Shown piece by piece: positions 19,873-28,094 of a stretch of DNA of 64,000 bases. The stretch is from contig NZ_CP146022.1 of NCBI RefSeq assembly GCF_036967205.1, positions 2,852,001 through 2,916,000 on the forward strand, in the 5' to 3' direction. The position numbers and the translations under genes were made by a program. This DNA comes from Streptomyces sp. Q6. Lineage in GTDB: Bacteria > Actinomycetota > Actinomycetes > Streptomycetales > Streptomycetaceae. Every line of letters starts with the position of its first letter. The stretch's first letter is position 1. The notes below the pieces were generated by a model. It had not been told where the DNA came from and made no database searches. It saw only the letters and a program-made list of their open reading frames with translations.

Positions 19873-21126
19873 ATGAACCCTCGAACGTCGAACCATCTGA
19901 ACTCCCTTAACACGCTGCGGAGTTCAGGCACCACTAGAAGTAGCCGCCGCAGAACAACGGGGGTGTTGAGTGCGGCGGCACTCGCCCTCATACCCGTGGT
20001 CGTGGTCACAGGGAGCGACGCCTTCCGGGCGGCCCTCGACTTCACCACGGGCGTGCTGTCGCTGGTCTCCCTCACGGCGTCCGTCGTGTGGGGCCTGGTC
20101 GCGTCCGACCGTCTGTTCCTGACCTCACGGCAGCGGCTGCTCGCCCAGGCCGTGCACCGGGCCACCGCCGTCGGCTCGATCGGGTTCCTGCTGCTGCACG
20201 TCAGCGTGAAGCTGGCGCTCGCCCACGTGACGCTCATCGGCGCGCTGATCCCCTTCGGGACGGGCGTCGCCGGCAGCAGCGGCCTGATCGGCCTGGGCGT
20301 CCTCGCGGGCCTCCTGATGGTGGCCACCGGCGTCACCGGCGCGCTGCGCAGCTCGATGGCCTCCCCGGCCCGCCTCGCCGCTCGCTGGCGGGCGACCCAC
20401 ATGCTCGCCTACCCGGCCTGGTGCATGGCCCTCGTACACGGCCTGTACGCGGGCCGCGCCCCGAAGACGTACGTGGTCGTCCTGTACTGCCTGTGCCTGC
20501 TCGCCGTCGCCGGCGCGATGGGGCTGCGGGCGGCGCCGCTGTCGGTCAAGCGCAAGGTGGCGGCGCGCGTCCTGGAGTTCCTGGACCGCGGCCCCCGCGC
20601 GCCCCGCGACGTGGCCGAGCAGCCGCTGCCCGCCACCCAGCCGCCCACGCCCGCCAGGCCGGCCGCGGACGAGCGGGCCAGGCCCGCGCCGGCCCCGGCC
20701 GGAGTCGGCTTCGCGGCCGCCTACCGCGCGGTCTCCGCCGCTCCCCGCGCGGAGGCCCCCACGCAATCGCTGCCCTACGTGGATTACGTGGTACCGGCGC
20801 AGACCTCCGCCATGGAGGCCATGGAGGCCATGGAGGCAGCGCCCACCCAGCGCTGGCCGGCCCCGTCCCCGCCGCCGCCCGCCGAGGCGCCCCCCTCGGC
20901 GTACGACCCGCCGTACGACACCCCGTATGGAGGCGTGCCGGCGTATCCGCCCACCTACGGAGAGAACACGAACACCGGCACCTACGAGAGCGCCTACCAG
21001 AGCATCTACGAAGGCACTTATGAAGGCGCCTACGAAGAAGGCGATCCCCCGACCGAACCGCTCCCCGGCCCCTTCCAGGCACCCACGTCCGGTGAGCCAT
21101 GGACCACGCCCTACGGAGGCGCGTAG
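19873..21126 (+). CDS. Six-helix bis-heme (ferric reductase/NOX-like) membrane protein with Pro/Tyr-rich tail
   Basis: 417 aa. Six hydrophobic helices lie at about residues 30-50, 60-78, 98-119, 134-156, 174-193 and 196-218. Histidines H95/H109 (spacing 14) and H176/H189 (spacing 13) have the same spacings as the two heme-ligand pairs of ferric-reductase/NADPH-oxidase domains, so two stacked b hemes are likely (inference from spacing). No FAD/NAD domain is fused. Instead, a ~200-residue cytoplasmic tail is rich in Pro, Ala and Tyr, with MEA triplets and YxxxYE repeats (YESAYQSIYEGTYEGAYEEG). It overlaps the next gene as TAGTG, so the NuoF-like protein is its probable electron donor. Annotators may simply call it hypothetical or cytochrome b-like. 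Confidence 0.85.
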   Translation: MNPRTSNHLNSLNTLRSSGTTRSSRRRTTGVLSAAALALIPVVVVTGSDAFRAALDFTTGVLSLVSLTASVVWGLVASDRLFLTSRQRLLAQAVHRATAVGSIGFLLLHVSVKLALAHVTLIGALIPFGTGVAGSSGLIGLGVLAGLLMVATGVTGALRSSMASPARLAARWRATHMLAYPAWCMALVHGLYAGRAPKTYVVVLYCLCLLAVAGAMGLRAAPLSVKRKVAARVLEFLDRGPRAPRDVAEQPLPATQPPTPARPAADERARPAPAPAGVGFAAAYRAVSAAPRAEAPTQSLPYVDYVVPAQTSAMEAMEAMEAAPTQRWPAPSPPPPAEAPPSAYDPPYDTPYGGVPAYPPTYGENTNTGTYESAYQSIYEGTYEGAYEEGDPPTEPLPGPFQAPTSGEPWTTPYGGA

Positions 21127-22700
21127 TGAACACGGCGCTGCCCGACGTCCCCGAAGTCCGCGTCGTCGGCCTTCCCCAGCTCACTTCGGGGTTCGACCTC
21201 GTGGAGCGCCTCGACCTCGACATGCACCTGAAGGTCCACGGCCCGCTGGAACCCCTGGCGGGCGAGCAGCTCGCCCGGCTGGCCCAGGCGGTGTCGCTGC
21301 GCGGCCGCGGCGGCGCGGGCTTCCCCTTCGCCAAGAAGCTGCGCGCGGTCGCAGAGGCGGCGATCCGGCGCGGTGTGCGCCCCGTGGTCGTCGTCAACGG
21401 CAGCGAGGACGAGCCCGCCTGCCGCAAGGACACCGTCCTGATCAACCGGGCCCCGCACCTCATCCTGGACGGCGCCCTGCTGGTCGCGGAGGCGCTCGGC
21501 GCCCGCACCCTGATCGTGGGCGTGACCCGCGACTCCACCGAGGCCTCGATGCAGGCGGCGCTCGCCGAGCGCGGCCTCACGAACCGCCGCAACGCCCCGC
21601 TCCGCGCGCGCGTGCAGCGCAATCCCGTACGGATGGTGACCGGTGAGTCCTCGGCGCTGATCCGCTCCGCGGACGGCGGCCCGCCCAAGCCGCCCGGCCG
21701 CAAGGTGCGCGCCTCCGACTCCGGGGTCGGCGGCGCCCCGACGCTCCTGTCCAACGCGGAGACGTTCGCCCAGCTCGCCGTCGCCGCCCGTACGGGCCCC
21801 GAGCGCTTCTGCCGCACGGGACTGCACGACGAGCCCGGCACGATCCTGCTGACGCTCTCCGGGGCGGTCGCCCGGCCGATGGTCCTCGAAGTGCCCTCCG
21901 GCGTCCCGCTGCGCTACGTCCTTCAGCTCGCGGGCGCTCCCCCGCTGCCCCAGGGCGTCCTGACGGGCGGCTATCACGGCAAGTGGCTCGACGGGGTCGG
22001 GGCGCAGGACGCGATCGTCTCCCGGGCCTCCCTGGAGGCGTGCGGCGGCGCGCTGGGCGCGGGCGCGATCCTGCCGATCGGGCCCGACACCTGCCCGCTC
22101 GGCGAGTCCCTGAAAGTCGCGCAGTGGCTGGCGTCCGAGAGCGCGGGCCAGTGCGGCCCCTGCTACCTCGGGCTGCCGGCGGCGGCACGCGGCCTGGAGG
22201 ACGTCCTGAACGGCGGCGGCCCCACCGCCCTGGAGGCGCTGCGCGAGGTCACCCGCGCGGTGAAGCGGCGCGGCGCATGCAAGCACCCCGACGGTTCGGC
22301 GGCGTTCATCGAGTCGTCGATCTCGGCCTTCACGGACGATCTGGCCGCGCACGTCCTGGGCGCCGGGTGCGGTCGGCCGGTGCGCGGCGTGCTGCCGCTG
22401 CACACGCAGGCCCCGGCGAGCGCGGCGCCGAGCGGCAAGCGCCTCGCCGTCGACTGGACGCTGTGCCAGGGCCACGGCCTGTGCGCGGACATCGCGCCGG
22501 AGCTGCTCCAGCTCGGTCCGGACGGGTTCCCCACGGTCGCGGAGGCGGCGGTACCGCGCTATTCGGAGGCGAACGCGGTGCGCGCGGTGCGTCGCTGTCC
22601 CGCGCTGGCGCTGCGCATCGAGGAGGACCCGGCGGCGACCCCGCCCCGTCCCGTCCTGCCGCCGGCGCTGCCCCCGGGCCGCAGCCGGGCCCGCAGGTAG
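21126..22700 (+). CDS. NuoF-like FMN/NADH-type oxidoreductase fused to a C-terminal ferredoxin
   Basis: 524 aa. Residues 20-320 resemble the 51-kDa NADH-dehydrogenase flavoprotein (NuoF): glycine-rich RGRGGAGFP (59-67), FMN loop VNGSEDEPACRKD (about 85) and an SLBB-like region. The iron-sulfur region has C343, C346 and C385, but the first canonical Cys of ESCGxCxPC is Ala (A340). From residue 440 there is a single-cluster ferredoxin, C447-xx-H450-xx-C453 and C491-P, as in actinobacterial [3Fe-4S]-type P450 ferredoxins. GTG 21126 overlaps the previous stop, implying translational coupling. No other complex I subunit is nearby, so this is not respiratory complex I. Predicted to pass electrons to the bis-heme partner. 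Confidence 0.9.
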   Translation: MNTALPDVPEVRVVGLPQLTSGFDLVERLDLDMHLKVHGPLEPLAGEQLARLAQAVSLRGRGGAGFPFAKKLRAVAEAAIRRGVRPVVVVNGSEDEPACRKDTVLINRAPHLILDGALLVAEALGARTLIVGVTRDSTEASMQAALAERGLTNRRNAPLRARVQRNPVRMVTGESSALIRSADGGPPKPPGRKVRASDSGVGGAPTLLSNAETFAQLAVAARTGPERFCRTGLHDEPGTILLTLSGAVARPMVLEVPSGVPLRYVLQLAGAPPLPQGVLTGGYHGKWLDGVGAQDAIVSRASLEACGGALGAGAILPIGPDTCPLGESLKVAQWLASESAGQCGPCYLGLPAAARGLEDVLNGGGPTALEALREVTRAVKRRGACKHPDGSAAFIESSISAFTDDLAAHVLGAGCGRPVRGVLPLHTQAPASAAPSGKRLAVDWTLCQGHGLCADIAPELLQLGPDGFPTVAEAAVPRYSEANAVRAVRRCPALALRIEEDPAATPPRPVLPPALPPGRSRARR

Positions 22701-22730
22701 GGACCGCACAGGACGAGCGGACACACGAAA

Positions 22731-22756
22731 GCGGGCCATCCGATCGGATGGCCCGC
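22731..22756. terminator. Bidirectional terminator between the NuoF-like gene and tRNA-Ala
   Basis: Perfect 26-bp palindrome (13-bp arms, GCGGGCCATCCGA and its complement), flanked by AAA on the left and TTCT on the right. It serves the + strand redox operon and the - strand tRNA. Confidence 0.8.
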
Positions 22757-22768
22757 TTCTCATTACTG

Positions 22769-22841
22769 TGGAGCTAAGGAGAATTGAACTCCTGACCTCC
22801 TGCATGCCATGCAGGCGCTCTACCAACTGAGCTATAGCCCC
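22769..22841 (-). tRNA. tRNA-Ala (GGC), copy 1
   Basis: 73 nt. The acceptor stem is GGGGCTA/TAGCTCC with discriminator A. The D-arm is AGCTCAGTTGGTAGAGC. The anticodon stem-loop CCTGC-ATGGCAT-GCAGG gives anticodon GGC. The T-arm contains GTTCAATTC. CCA is not encoded. Identical to the copy at 27237-27309. Confidence 0.97.
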
Positions 22842-22989
22842 TTGCTGTGGGTTCCGCCCGGTGTTCCTGTCGGTTTCCCCGGCGGCGACGCCAACATTAC
22901 ACGGTCCCCCCGGTGCATCACCAAATCGTTTCCTGTCTGCCCCGGTCTGTAGGGAAAGGTGTGGGATACGACCACTACTGTCGCGTGAC

Positions 22990-24180
22990 GTGACCGTGCT
23001 CGTCCTGCCCCACGCCCACCGCCGTGTGCCCCTCGCCCTGGGCGCCTGCCTGCTCTCCTTCGTGGCCTTCTGGGCCGCGCAACGCGCGGCCCACGTCTCG
23101 ATGATCGACCTCCTGGTCTACCGGGCGGAGGGCGCGACCGTACGGGCAGGCGGCGACCTGTACGCGCTGCGAGCGACACAGGCCCGCCTGCCGACCACCT
23201 ACCCCCCGTTCGCCGCTCTGCTGTTCACCCCGCTGACGCTCCTGGACGTCGCGGCCATGAAGGCGGCGGCGACCGTCGCGAACCTCGCTCTTCTTGTCGC
23301 GTTCGCGCATCTCTCCTTGCGGCTCGTGGGCCGCCACGCGCGCGTGGAGCACGCCTTGTGGGTGGCGGCGGGTGCGGTGTGGTGCGAACCGGTGTGGACG
23401 ACGCTGCGCTACGGGCAGGTCAATCTGCTGCTCGCCGTGCTGGTCCTGTGGGATCTGACCCGGCGGCCGGGACACCGCTGGGCGGGCGCGGGGATCGGCG
23501 TCGCGGCGGCGGTCAAGCTGACACCGGCGCTGTTCGCCGTGTTCCTGCTGGGTACGGGGATCGCGCTGGCGGTTCGGGGCGGTTCCTGGCGGCCGTGGCT
23601 GCGCCGCGCGCGCGTGGCGGCGTACGCGTTCCTCGGGGCGACCGCGCTGACGGCGCTCGTCCTGCCGCTCGACTCCCGCCGCTTCTGGACCCGGATGATC
23701 TTCGCGGCGGGCCGGGTCGGCCACGCCGAGGACACCGCGAACCAGTCGCTGCGCGGCGCCCTGGCCAGGGTCCTGCACACCGGCGACCCGGGCCTGTGGT
23801 GGGCCGCTGCCGCCGCCGTGACGGGCGCGGTCGGACTCGCGGTGGCGGTGGCGGCGGCGCTGCGCGGACGGCGGGCGCAGGCCGTCCTGGCGTGCGCGGC
23901 GACGGCGCTCCTGGTCAGCCCGGTCTCCTGGTCGCACCACTGGGTGTGGTGCGTGCCGCTGGTCCTGCTGGTCTGGGAGTCGGGCCGGCGCCGCGCGGCC
24001 GTCCTCGCGGCGCTGCCGTTCTGCTCGTACGCCCTGTGGTGGGTGCCGCACGGTCGCGGCAGGCCCGAACTGCACCAGGACAGCGGTCAGTTGCTGCTGT
24101 CGGCGCTCTACGTAGGGGTGGGCTGCGCCTTCCTGGCGCACTGCGGCGTCAGGCTGTGGCGAACGAGTAGAACCGCTTGA
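22990..24180 (+). CDS. GT87-like membrane mannosyltransferase/glycosyltransferase
   Basis: About 396 aa, multispanning (about 9-10 helices), Ala/Leu/Arg-rich. An early acidic motif in a periplasmic loop (MIDLLVYRAEGATVRAGGDL) and the segment RATQARLPTTYPPFAALLF resemble the GT-C glycosyltransferase 87 family of polyprenyl-phosphate-mannose-dependent alpha-1,2-mannosyltransferases. Later come LRYGQVNLLLAVLVLWDL, AAAVKLTPALFAVFLL and SPVSWSHHWVW, all typical of the family. The start is uncertain: GTG 22990 or 22996, neither with a clear ribosome site. The last 32 bp overlap the convergent zinc-ribbon gene. Substrate unknown. Confidence 0.85.
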   Translation: MTVLVLPHAHRRVPLALGACLLSFVAFWAAQRAAHVSMIDLLVYRAEGATVRAGGDLYALRATQARLPTTYPPFAALLFTPLTLLDVAAMKAAATVANLALLVAFAHLSLRLVGRHARVEHALWVAAGAVWCEPVWTTLRYGQVNLLLAVLVLWDLTRRPGHRWAGAGIGVAAAVKLTPALFAVFLLGTGIALAVRGGSWRPWLRRARVAAYAFLGATALTALVLPLDSRRFWTRMIFAAGRVGHAEDTANQSLRGALARVLHTGDPGLWWAAAAAVTGAVGLAVAVAAALRGRRAQAVLACAATALLVSPVSWSHHWVWCVPLVLLVWESGRRRAAVLAALPFCSYALWWVPHGRGRPELHQDSGQLLLSALYVGVGCAFLAHCGVRLWRTSRTA

Positions 24181-24382
24181 GGGTGCAGTGCTCGTCCAGA
24201 AGGCGCCCGTAGATCGGCTCGCCCTCCAGTTCCCGATACGTCTCGATCGGGTCGCCCTTTATGATCAGCGCCCGCGCGCATTCCTCGCACCAGTACTGGT
24301 AGTCGGGATTCACCGGCTCCATGTCGCGCACGATGGGCGTACCGCTGTCGCACCAGTCGCACTTTCTCCTGTGTGCACCCAT
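24149..24382 (-). CDS. Small zinc-ribbon protein (conserved in Streptomyces, function unknown)
   Basis: 77 aa. Two CxxC knuckles (C8-C11 in KCDWC and C32-C35 in WCEEC) form a likely single Zn site; the tail is ELEGEPIYGRLLDEHCTLKR. It starts 3 nt after the stop of the other zinc-ribbon gene, so they form an operon. Its 3' end overlaps the convergent glycosyltransferase by 32 bp. Confidence 0.83.
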   Translation of the reverse strand: MGAHRRKCDWCDSGTPIVRDMEPVNPDYQYWCEECARALIIKGDPIETYRELEGEPIYGRLLDEHCTLKRFYSFATA

Positions 24383-24385
24383 CGA

Positions 24386-24595
24386 TCAGCTCCAGCTGTG
24401 GCCGCAGGCCGTGCACACGTACGAGATCCCGCCGTTGTCACCCAGCATCTGGGCGACATGGGAGGAGCCGCAGGACGGACAGTTGAGGAGAAGCGGGGCG
24501 TCTCCCGGGACGGTTTCGGAAGGGGTCGGGGACTCGGTGGATATCACTGCCACGCCGAGGGGGCGGTCGGCCTCCTCGTTGATGCTCAAGGGCAT
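24386..24595 (-). CDS. Small C-terminal zinc-ribbon protein
   Basis: 69 aa. A flexible N terminus (1-35) is followed by a four-cysteine zinc ribbon, C39-P-S-C42 ... C61-T-A-C64-GHSWS. Such ribbons are common in small RNA-polymerase or RNA-binding proteins, but no specific family is recognised. First gene of a two-gene operon with the 77-aa zinc-ribbon protein. Confidence 0.82.
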   Translation of the reverse strand: MPLSINEEADRPLGVAVISTESPTPSETVPGDAPLLLNCPSCGSSHVAQMLGDNGGISYVCTACGHSWS

Positions 24596-24683
24596 CGCGT
24601 ACTCCCTCCCGTCGGGCCGTCTTCATCGGTCGGACGCAGCCCCCTTCCGGCCGTCCGATTCTGCCACGGCCGGAGCAATACGG

Positions 24684-26156
24684 TCAGCGACGCCTGCGTA
24701 CCAGTCCGGACACGGCACCCAGCGCCGCCGCTCCGGCCAGCGCATAAGCGCACACCAGGAGCGCGTCTGCCGAGGAATACGCCCCCGAAGCCCCTGATGC
24801 CTCAACGCGGTTGAGGAAAAGTGTGCCGAAGGCGGCCACGCCGACGAACTGGCCGAGCTGGGTCACGGTGGCGAGCAGTCCGCTGGCGTCGGCGGCGTCC
24901 TCGGGCCGTACCGCGGCCAGGGCCCGGGTGAGCGTCGGACTGAAGCCGAGCGCGAGCCCGGCACCGACCGCCACGAACGAGACATAGAGCCAGAATCCGG
25001 CCCCGGCGCCGTCGCGCAGCGCGAGGGCGGTACCGAGGCTTCCGGCCGCGGCGAGCACGAACCCGGCGGGGATCATGGCCCGTTGCCACCGCTCCGGCCA
25101 GCGCCGCCAGGTCAGTCCCACCGCGCCGAACACCACGGCGATCGGCGCGAAGGTGAGCCCCGCGCGCAGCGCGCTGTAGCCGAGCCCGGCCTGGACGTGC
25201 AGGGTCATCGCGAAGAGGAATCCGGCGTTGACCGCCATCACGGCGAGCACCCGGAAGACGGCGAGGCCGATGCCGGGCAGCGCGAGGACCCGCGGCGCGA
25301 TCAGCGGGGCGCCCCCGCGCCGGGCGAGAGCGGACTCGTAACCGCAGAACAGGACGAACAGGGCCGCGGACGCGACGAGGCACAGCCAGGACCACAGGGG
25401 CCAGCCCTCCTCCTGGCCGAGCACCAGCGGCACCGCGCACAGGGAGACGGCGCCGCCGAGCAGGAGGAGACCCGGCAGGTCGAGCGGGCGGCCGCGGCCC
25501 TGCCCCCGGGTCTCGTCACGCGGCAACTCCCGGCGCCCGAGCGCGAGCAGCGCGAGCCCGACGGGCACGTTCACCAGGAACACCAGGCGCCAGCCGGTGC
25601 CGAAGAGGTCGGCGCTGACCAGCACGCCGCCGAGCACCTGTCCGGCCGCGGCGCCCACGGCGATCACCGCGGAGTACGCGCCGAGCGCCCGCAGCCGGGC
25701 CTGCCCCGCGAAATGGCGCTGGATGAGGCTGAGCACCTGCGGGATCATCAGCGCGGAGCCGGCGCCCTGCACCATCCGGAACGCGATCAACTCGCCGCCG
25801 CTCTGCGCCAGTCCGCAGGCCAGCGACGCCACGGTGAACCCGCAGAGCCCGACGAGCGTGACGCGCCGGTGCCCGAACCGGTCGCCGAGGCGCGCGCCGG
25901 TGATCAGCAGGACCGCGTACGTGATGGTGTATCCGGCGATGACCAGCTGCAACGCGGCGCCGGACGCGTCGAGTTCGGTGCCGATGGTGGGGGCGGCGAC
26001 GTTCACGATGAACACGTCGAGGACCGCCATGAACTGGACGGCGAGGACCACCGCGAGCAGCAGCCCGCGACCGGGCGCCGGGCCGTTGTCAGTGCCAGGG
26101 GCTTTACTGGATCCGGGAGTTGGGGACTGCGGACTTTCCGGGACGGTTGTCGTCAT
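24684..26156 (-). CDS. MFS transporter, DHA2/EmrB-type drug exporter
   Basis: 490 aa, about 14 transmembrane helices. Motif A is GARLGDRFGHRRVTLVG; motif C-like sequence is VIAVGAAAGQVLGGVLVS; DHA2 signature VLDVFIVNVAAPTIG lies in TM1. It should be a proton-coupled efflux pump of the inner membrane. The ATG at 26156 (MTTTVPESPQSPTPG) is chosen because upstream codons are in the divergent promoter. It is divergent from an XRE/MmyB-type regulator 104 bp away, a common regulator-exporter pair. Substrate unknown. Confidence 0.93.
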   Translation of the reverse strand: MTTTVPESPQSPTPGSSKAPGTDNGPAPGRGLLLAVVLAVQFMAVLDVFIVNVAAPTIGTELDASGAALQLVIAGYTITYAVLLITGARLGDRFGHRRVTLVGLCGFTVASLACGLAQSGGELIAFRMVQGAGSALMIPQVLSLIQRHFAGQARLRALGAYSAVIAVGAAAGQVLGGVLVSADLFGTGWRLVFLVNVPVGLALLALGRRELPRDETRGQGRGRPLDLPGLLLLGGAVSLCAVPLVLGQEEGWPLWSWLCLVASAALFVLFCGYESALARRGGAPLIAPRVLALPGIGLAVFRVLAVMAVNAGFLFAMTLHVQAGLGYSALRAGLTFAPIAVVFGAVGLTWRRWPERWQRAMIPAGFVLAAAGSLGTALALRDGAGAGFWLYVSFVAVGAGLALGFSPTLTRALAAVRPEDAADASGLLATVTQLGQFVGVAAFGTLFLNRVEASGASGAYSSADALLVCAYALAGAAALGAVSGLVRRRR

Positions 26157-26260
26157 GCGTCGAGCCTGACGGCGATCGGATACGGGTAACGAGAGCCCGC
26201 TGATGCTGGTAGCGGCACCACCCGGTACGCGCCTTCCGGGGCGCGGCACCGGCGCACACG
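26157..26260. promoter_or_regulatory. Divergent promoter region between MFS exporter and MmyB-type regulator
   Basis: 104 bp serving both genes. It contains TACGGGTAACGAG and the short palindromic element TGGT-AGCGGC-ACCA (26207-26220), which could bind the neighbouring regulator. Promoter boxes are not clear. Confidence 0.35.
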
Positions 26261-27196
26261 ATGGGGGATGTGACGACGATGACCACGACGGAGCACACGA
26301 CCGCGACGGGCCGCGCGACCACGCCGGAGCACCCACCGGCCCCCGGCCGGGACCGCCGCAGGACGCGGCCCGAGCTGGCCGCCTTCCTGAAGAGTCGCCG
26401 GGCCCGGGTCACCCCGGCCGACGTCGGCATGCCCGCGGGCCCCCGCAGGCGCACCCCGGGCCTGCGCCGCGAGGAGGTCGCGCAGCTCTCCGGCGTCGGC
26501 GTCACCTGGTACACGTGGCTGGAGCAGGGCCGCCCGATCAACGCCTCGCCGCAGGTCCTGGACGCGGTGGCGCGCACGCTGCGGCTCGACCCGCCGGAGC
26601 GGGAACATCTCTACCAGCTGGCGGAGGTGCCGTACGAGCCGGCGCGGGTGGCCGGCGGCGAGACCGTCGGGCCCGACATCCAGGGCATCATCGACGCGCT
26701 GGACCCGCTGCCCGCCGTGGTCTACAACGCCCGGTTCGACCTCCTGGCGACCAATGCCGCCTACCGCGCGCTGTTCATCCTCGCCCCCGAGACCCTGCCC
26801 CGGACGCCGAACGCACTGCGCACGCTGTTCCTGGCCCCCGAGGCCACCTGCCCACTGGTGCTGCGGGAGACCGAGCTGCCGGTGATGGTGGCGACCCTGC
26901 GGTCGGGATACGGGCGGCACGCGGGCGAGCCGGTCTGGGAGGACTTCATACGCGGGCTGATCACGGCCAGCCCGTACTTCGCCGAGCTGTGGGAGAGCGG
27001 TGACGTCGCGCCGCCGGGACCGCGGGTGAAGACGTTCCGGCACCGGGCGGTCGAGGGCGAGCTGCGGATGACGTCGACCTCGCTGTCGATCAACGGCATG
27101 CCGGAGTGCCGGATCGTCGTCTACTCGCCGGTCGACGAGGAGACCCATGAGCGCCTGGCGGCCGTGCGCACGGACAACGAAAAATCCCGCCCCTGA
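26261..27196 (+). CDS. XRE-family transcriptional regulator with MmyB-like ligand-binding domain
   Basis: 311 aa. Residues 35-115 are an XRE helix-turn-helix (LAAFLKSRRARVTPADVGMP, GLRREEVAQLSGVGVTWYTW, LEQGRPINAS). Residues 130-300 match the MmyB PAS-like ligand domain (LPAVVYNARFDLLATNAAYR, WEDFIRGLITASPYFAELW, KTFRHRAVEGELRMTSTSLS). Such regulators often control a divergent oxidoreductase or exporter; here the neighbour is an MFS pump. GGGGGA near 26263 also suits an alternative ATG at 26279. The stop lies inside the tRNA-terminator hairpin. Confidence 0.92.
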   Translation: MGDVTTMTTTEHTTATGRATTPEHPPAPGRDRRRTRPELAAFLKSRRARVTPADVGMPAGPRRRTPGLRREEVAQLSGVGVTWYTWLEQGRPINASPQVLDAVARTLRLDPPEREHLYQLAEVPYEPARVAGGETVGPDIQGIIDALDPLPAVVYNARFDLLATNAAYRALFILAPETLPRTPNALRTLFLAPEATCPLVLRETELPVMVATLRSGYGRHAGEPVWEDFIRGLITASPYFAELWESGDVAPPGPRVKTFRHRAVEGELRMTSTSLSINGMPECRIVVYSPVDEETHERLAAVRTDNEKSRP

Positions 27197-27207
27197 CGGG
27201 ACGGGAT
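27184..27207. terminator. Hairpin between the MmyB-type gene and tRNA-Ala copy 2
   Basis: Stem ATCCCG/CGGGAT (27184-27189 with 27202-27207), with further GC pairing inside, preceded by a run of A (U on the minus strand). A second small hairpin CGGTTC/GAACCG lies at 27211-27226. Confidence 0.6.
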
Positions 27208-27236
27208 CTTCGGTTCCTGTGAACCGGAACTTCCTG

Positions 27237-27309
27237 TGGAGCTAAGGAGAATTGAACTCCTGACCTCCTGCATGCCATGCAGGCGCTCTACCAACTGAGC
27301 TATAGCCCC
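27237..27309 (-). tRNA. tRNA-Ala (GGC), copy 2
   Basis: Identical over all 73 nt to the tRNA at 22769-22841, with a few matching flanking bases (about 81 bp in total). Anticodon GGC; CCA not encoded. Confidence 0.97.
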
Positions 27310-27443
27310 TTGCCTTCGTCCGCTCCCCCCGGTGTTTCCCCCGGCGGGCCGAACAAGAAGAACTTTAGCCTGCGACCTGCCGGAAAGTGAAATCCGGTCC
27401 CTGCGGCCCGCAGGGACCGGCCACAACCGTCCCGACCAGGGAC

Positions 27444-28094
27444 TCAGTCGTCGTCGCCGAGGACCGGTTCCGGCAATGTGCCGGCGTTGTGCTCCAGCAG
27501 CCGCCAGCCGCGGGCGCCCTCGCCGAGGACGGACCAGCAGCAGTTCGACAGACCGCCGAGCCCCTCCCAGTGGTGGGACTCCAGACCCAGGAGGCGACCG
27601 ATGGTGGTGCGGATGGTGCCGCCGTGGCTGACCACGACGAGCAGGCCGTCGTCCGGCAGCTTGTCCGCGTGCCGCAGCACGACGGGCGCCGCCCGGTCGG
27701 CGACCTCGGTCTCCAGCTCGCCGCCGCCCCGGCGCACGCTCTCGCCGCGCTTCCACGCGGCGTACTGCTCGCCGTACCGGGCGATGATCTCCTCGTGCGT
27801 GAGGCCCTGCCACTCACCGGCGTACGTCTCGCGCAGCCCCTGGTCGTACGTGACGTCCAGGCCGGTCAGGGCGGTCAGCTCGGCGGCGGTGGCGGCGGCC
27901 CGCTTGAGGTCGGAGGCCACGACGGCGTCCGGCTTCAGGGAGGCGAGCAGGCGGGCGGCGCGCTTGGCCTGCGCGACGCCGGTCTCGGTCAGCTCGATGT
28001 CCGTGGTGCCCTGGAAGCGGCGCTCCAGGTTCCAGGACGTCTGGCCGTGGCGCCACAGGACGACGCGGCGGCCGCGAGGTGAAGCGGTGGTCAA
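27444..28094 (-). CDS. Histidine phosphatase family protein (phosphoglycerate-mutase-like)
   Basis: 216 aa. The catalytic RHG is in VVLWRHGQTSWN (residues 11-22), with the later catalytic His in VVVSHGGTIR (about 153) and the Glu of YAGEWQGLTHEE. It belongs to the broad-specificity phosphatase/GpmB branch. The start is a TTG whose bases overlap the TGA of rsfS (TTGA), so translation is probably coupled. Last gene of the nadD-LCP-rsfS-phosphatase operon. Substrate unknown. Confidence 0.9.
   Translation of the reverse strand: MTTASPRGRRVVLWRHGQTSWNLERRFQGTTDIELTETGVAQAKRAARLLASLKPDAVVASDLKRAAATAAELTALTGLDVTYDQGLRETYAGEWQGLTHEEIIARYGEQYAAWKRGESVRRGGGELETEVADRAAPVVLRHADKLPDDGLLVVVSHGGTIRTTIGRLLGLESHHWEGLGGLSNCCWSVLGEGARGWRLLEHNAGTLPEPVLGDDD

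Noticed and set aside
21126-22700. Component of respiratory complex I
   Set aside because: No other nuo genes nearby, one cluster Cys is missing and a ferredoxin is appended; better seen as a separate electron-input protein.
22842-27236. Integrated element between the two tRNA-Ala genes
   Set aside because: No integrase, excisionase, transposase or replication gene; composition is normal. Kept only as a duplication or possible relic finding.
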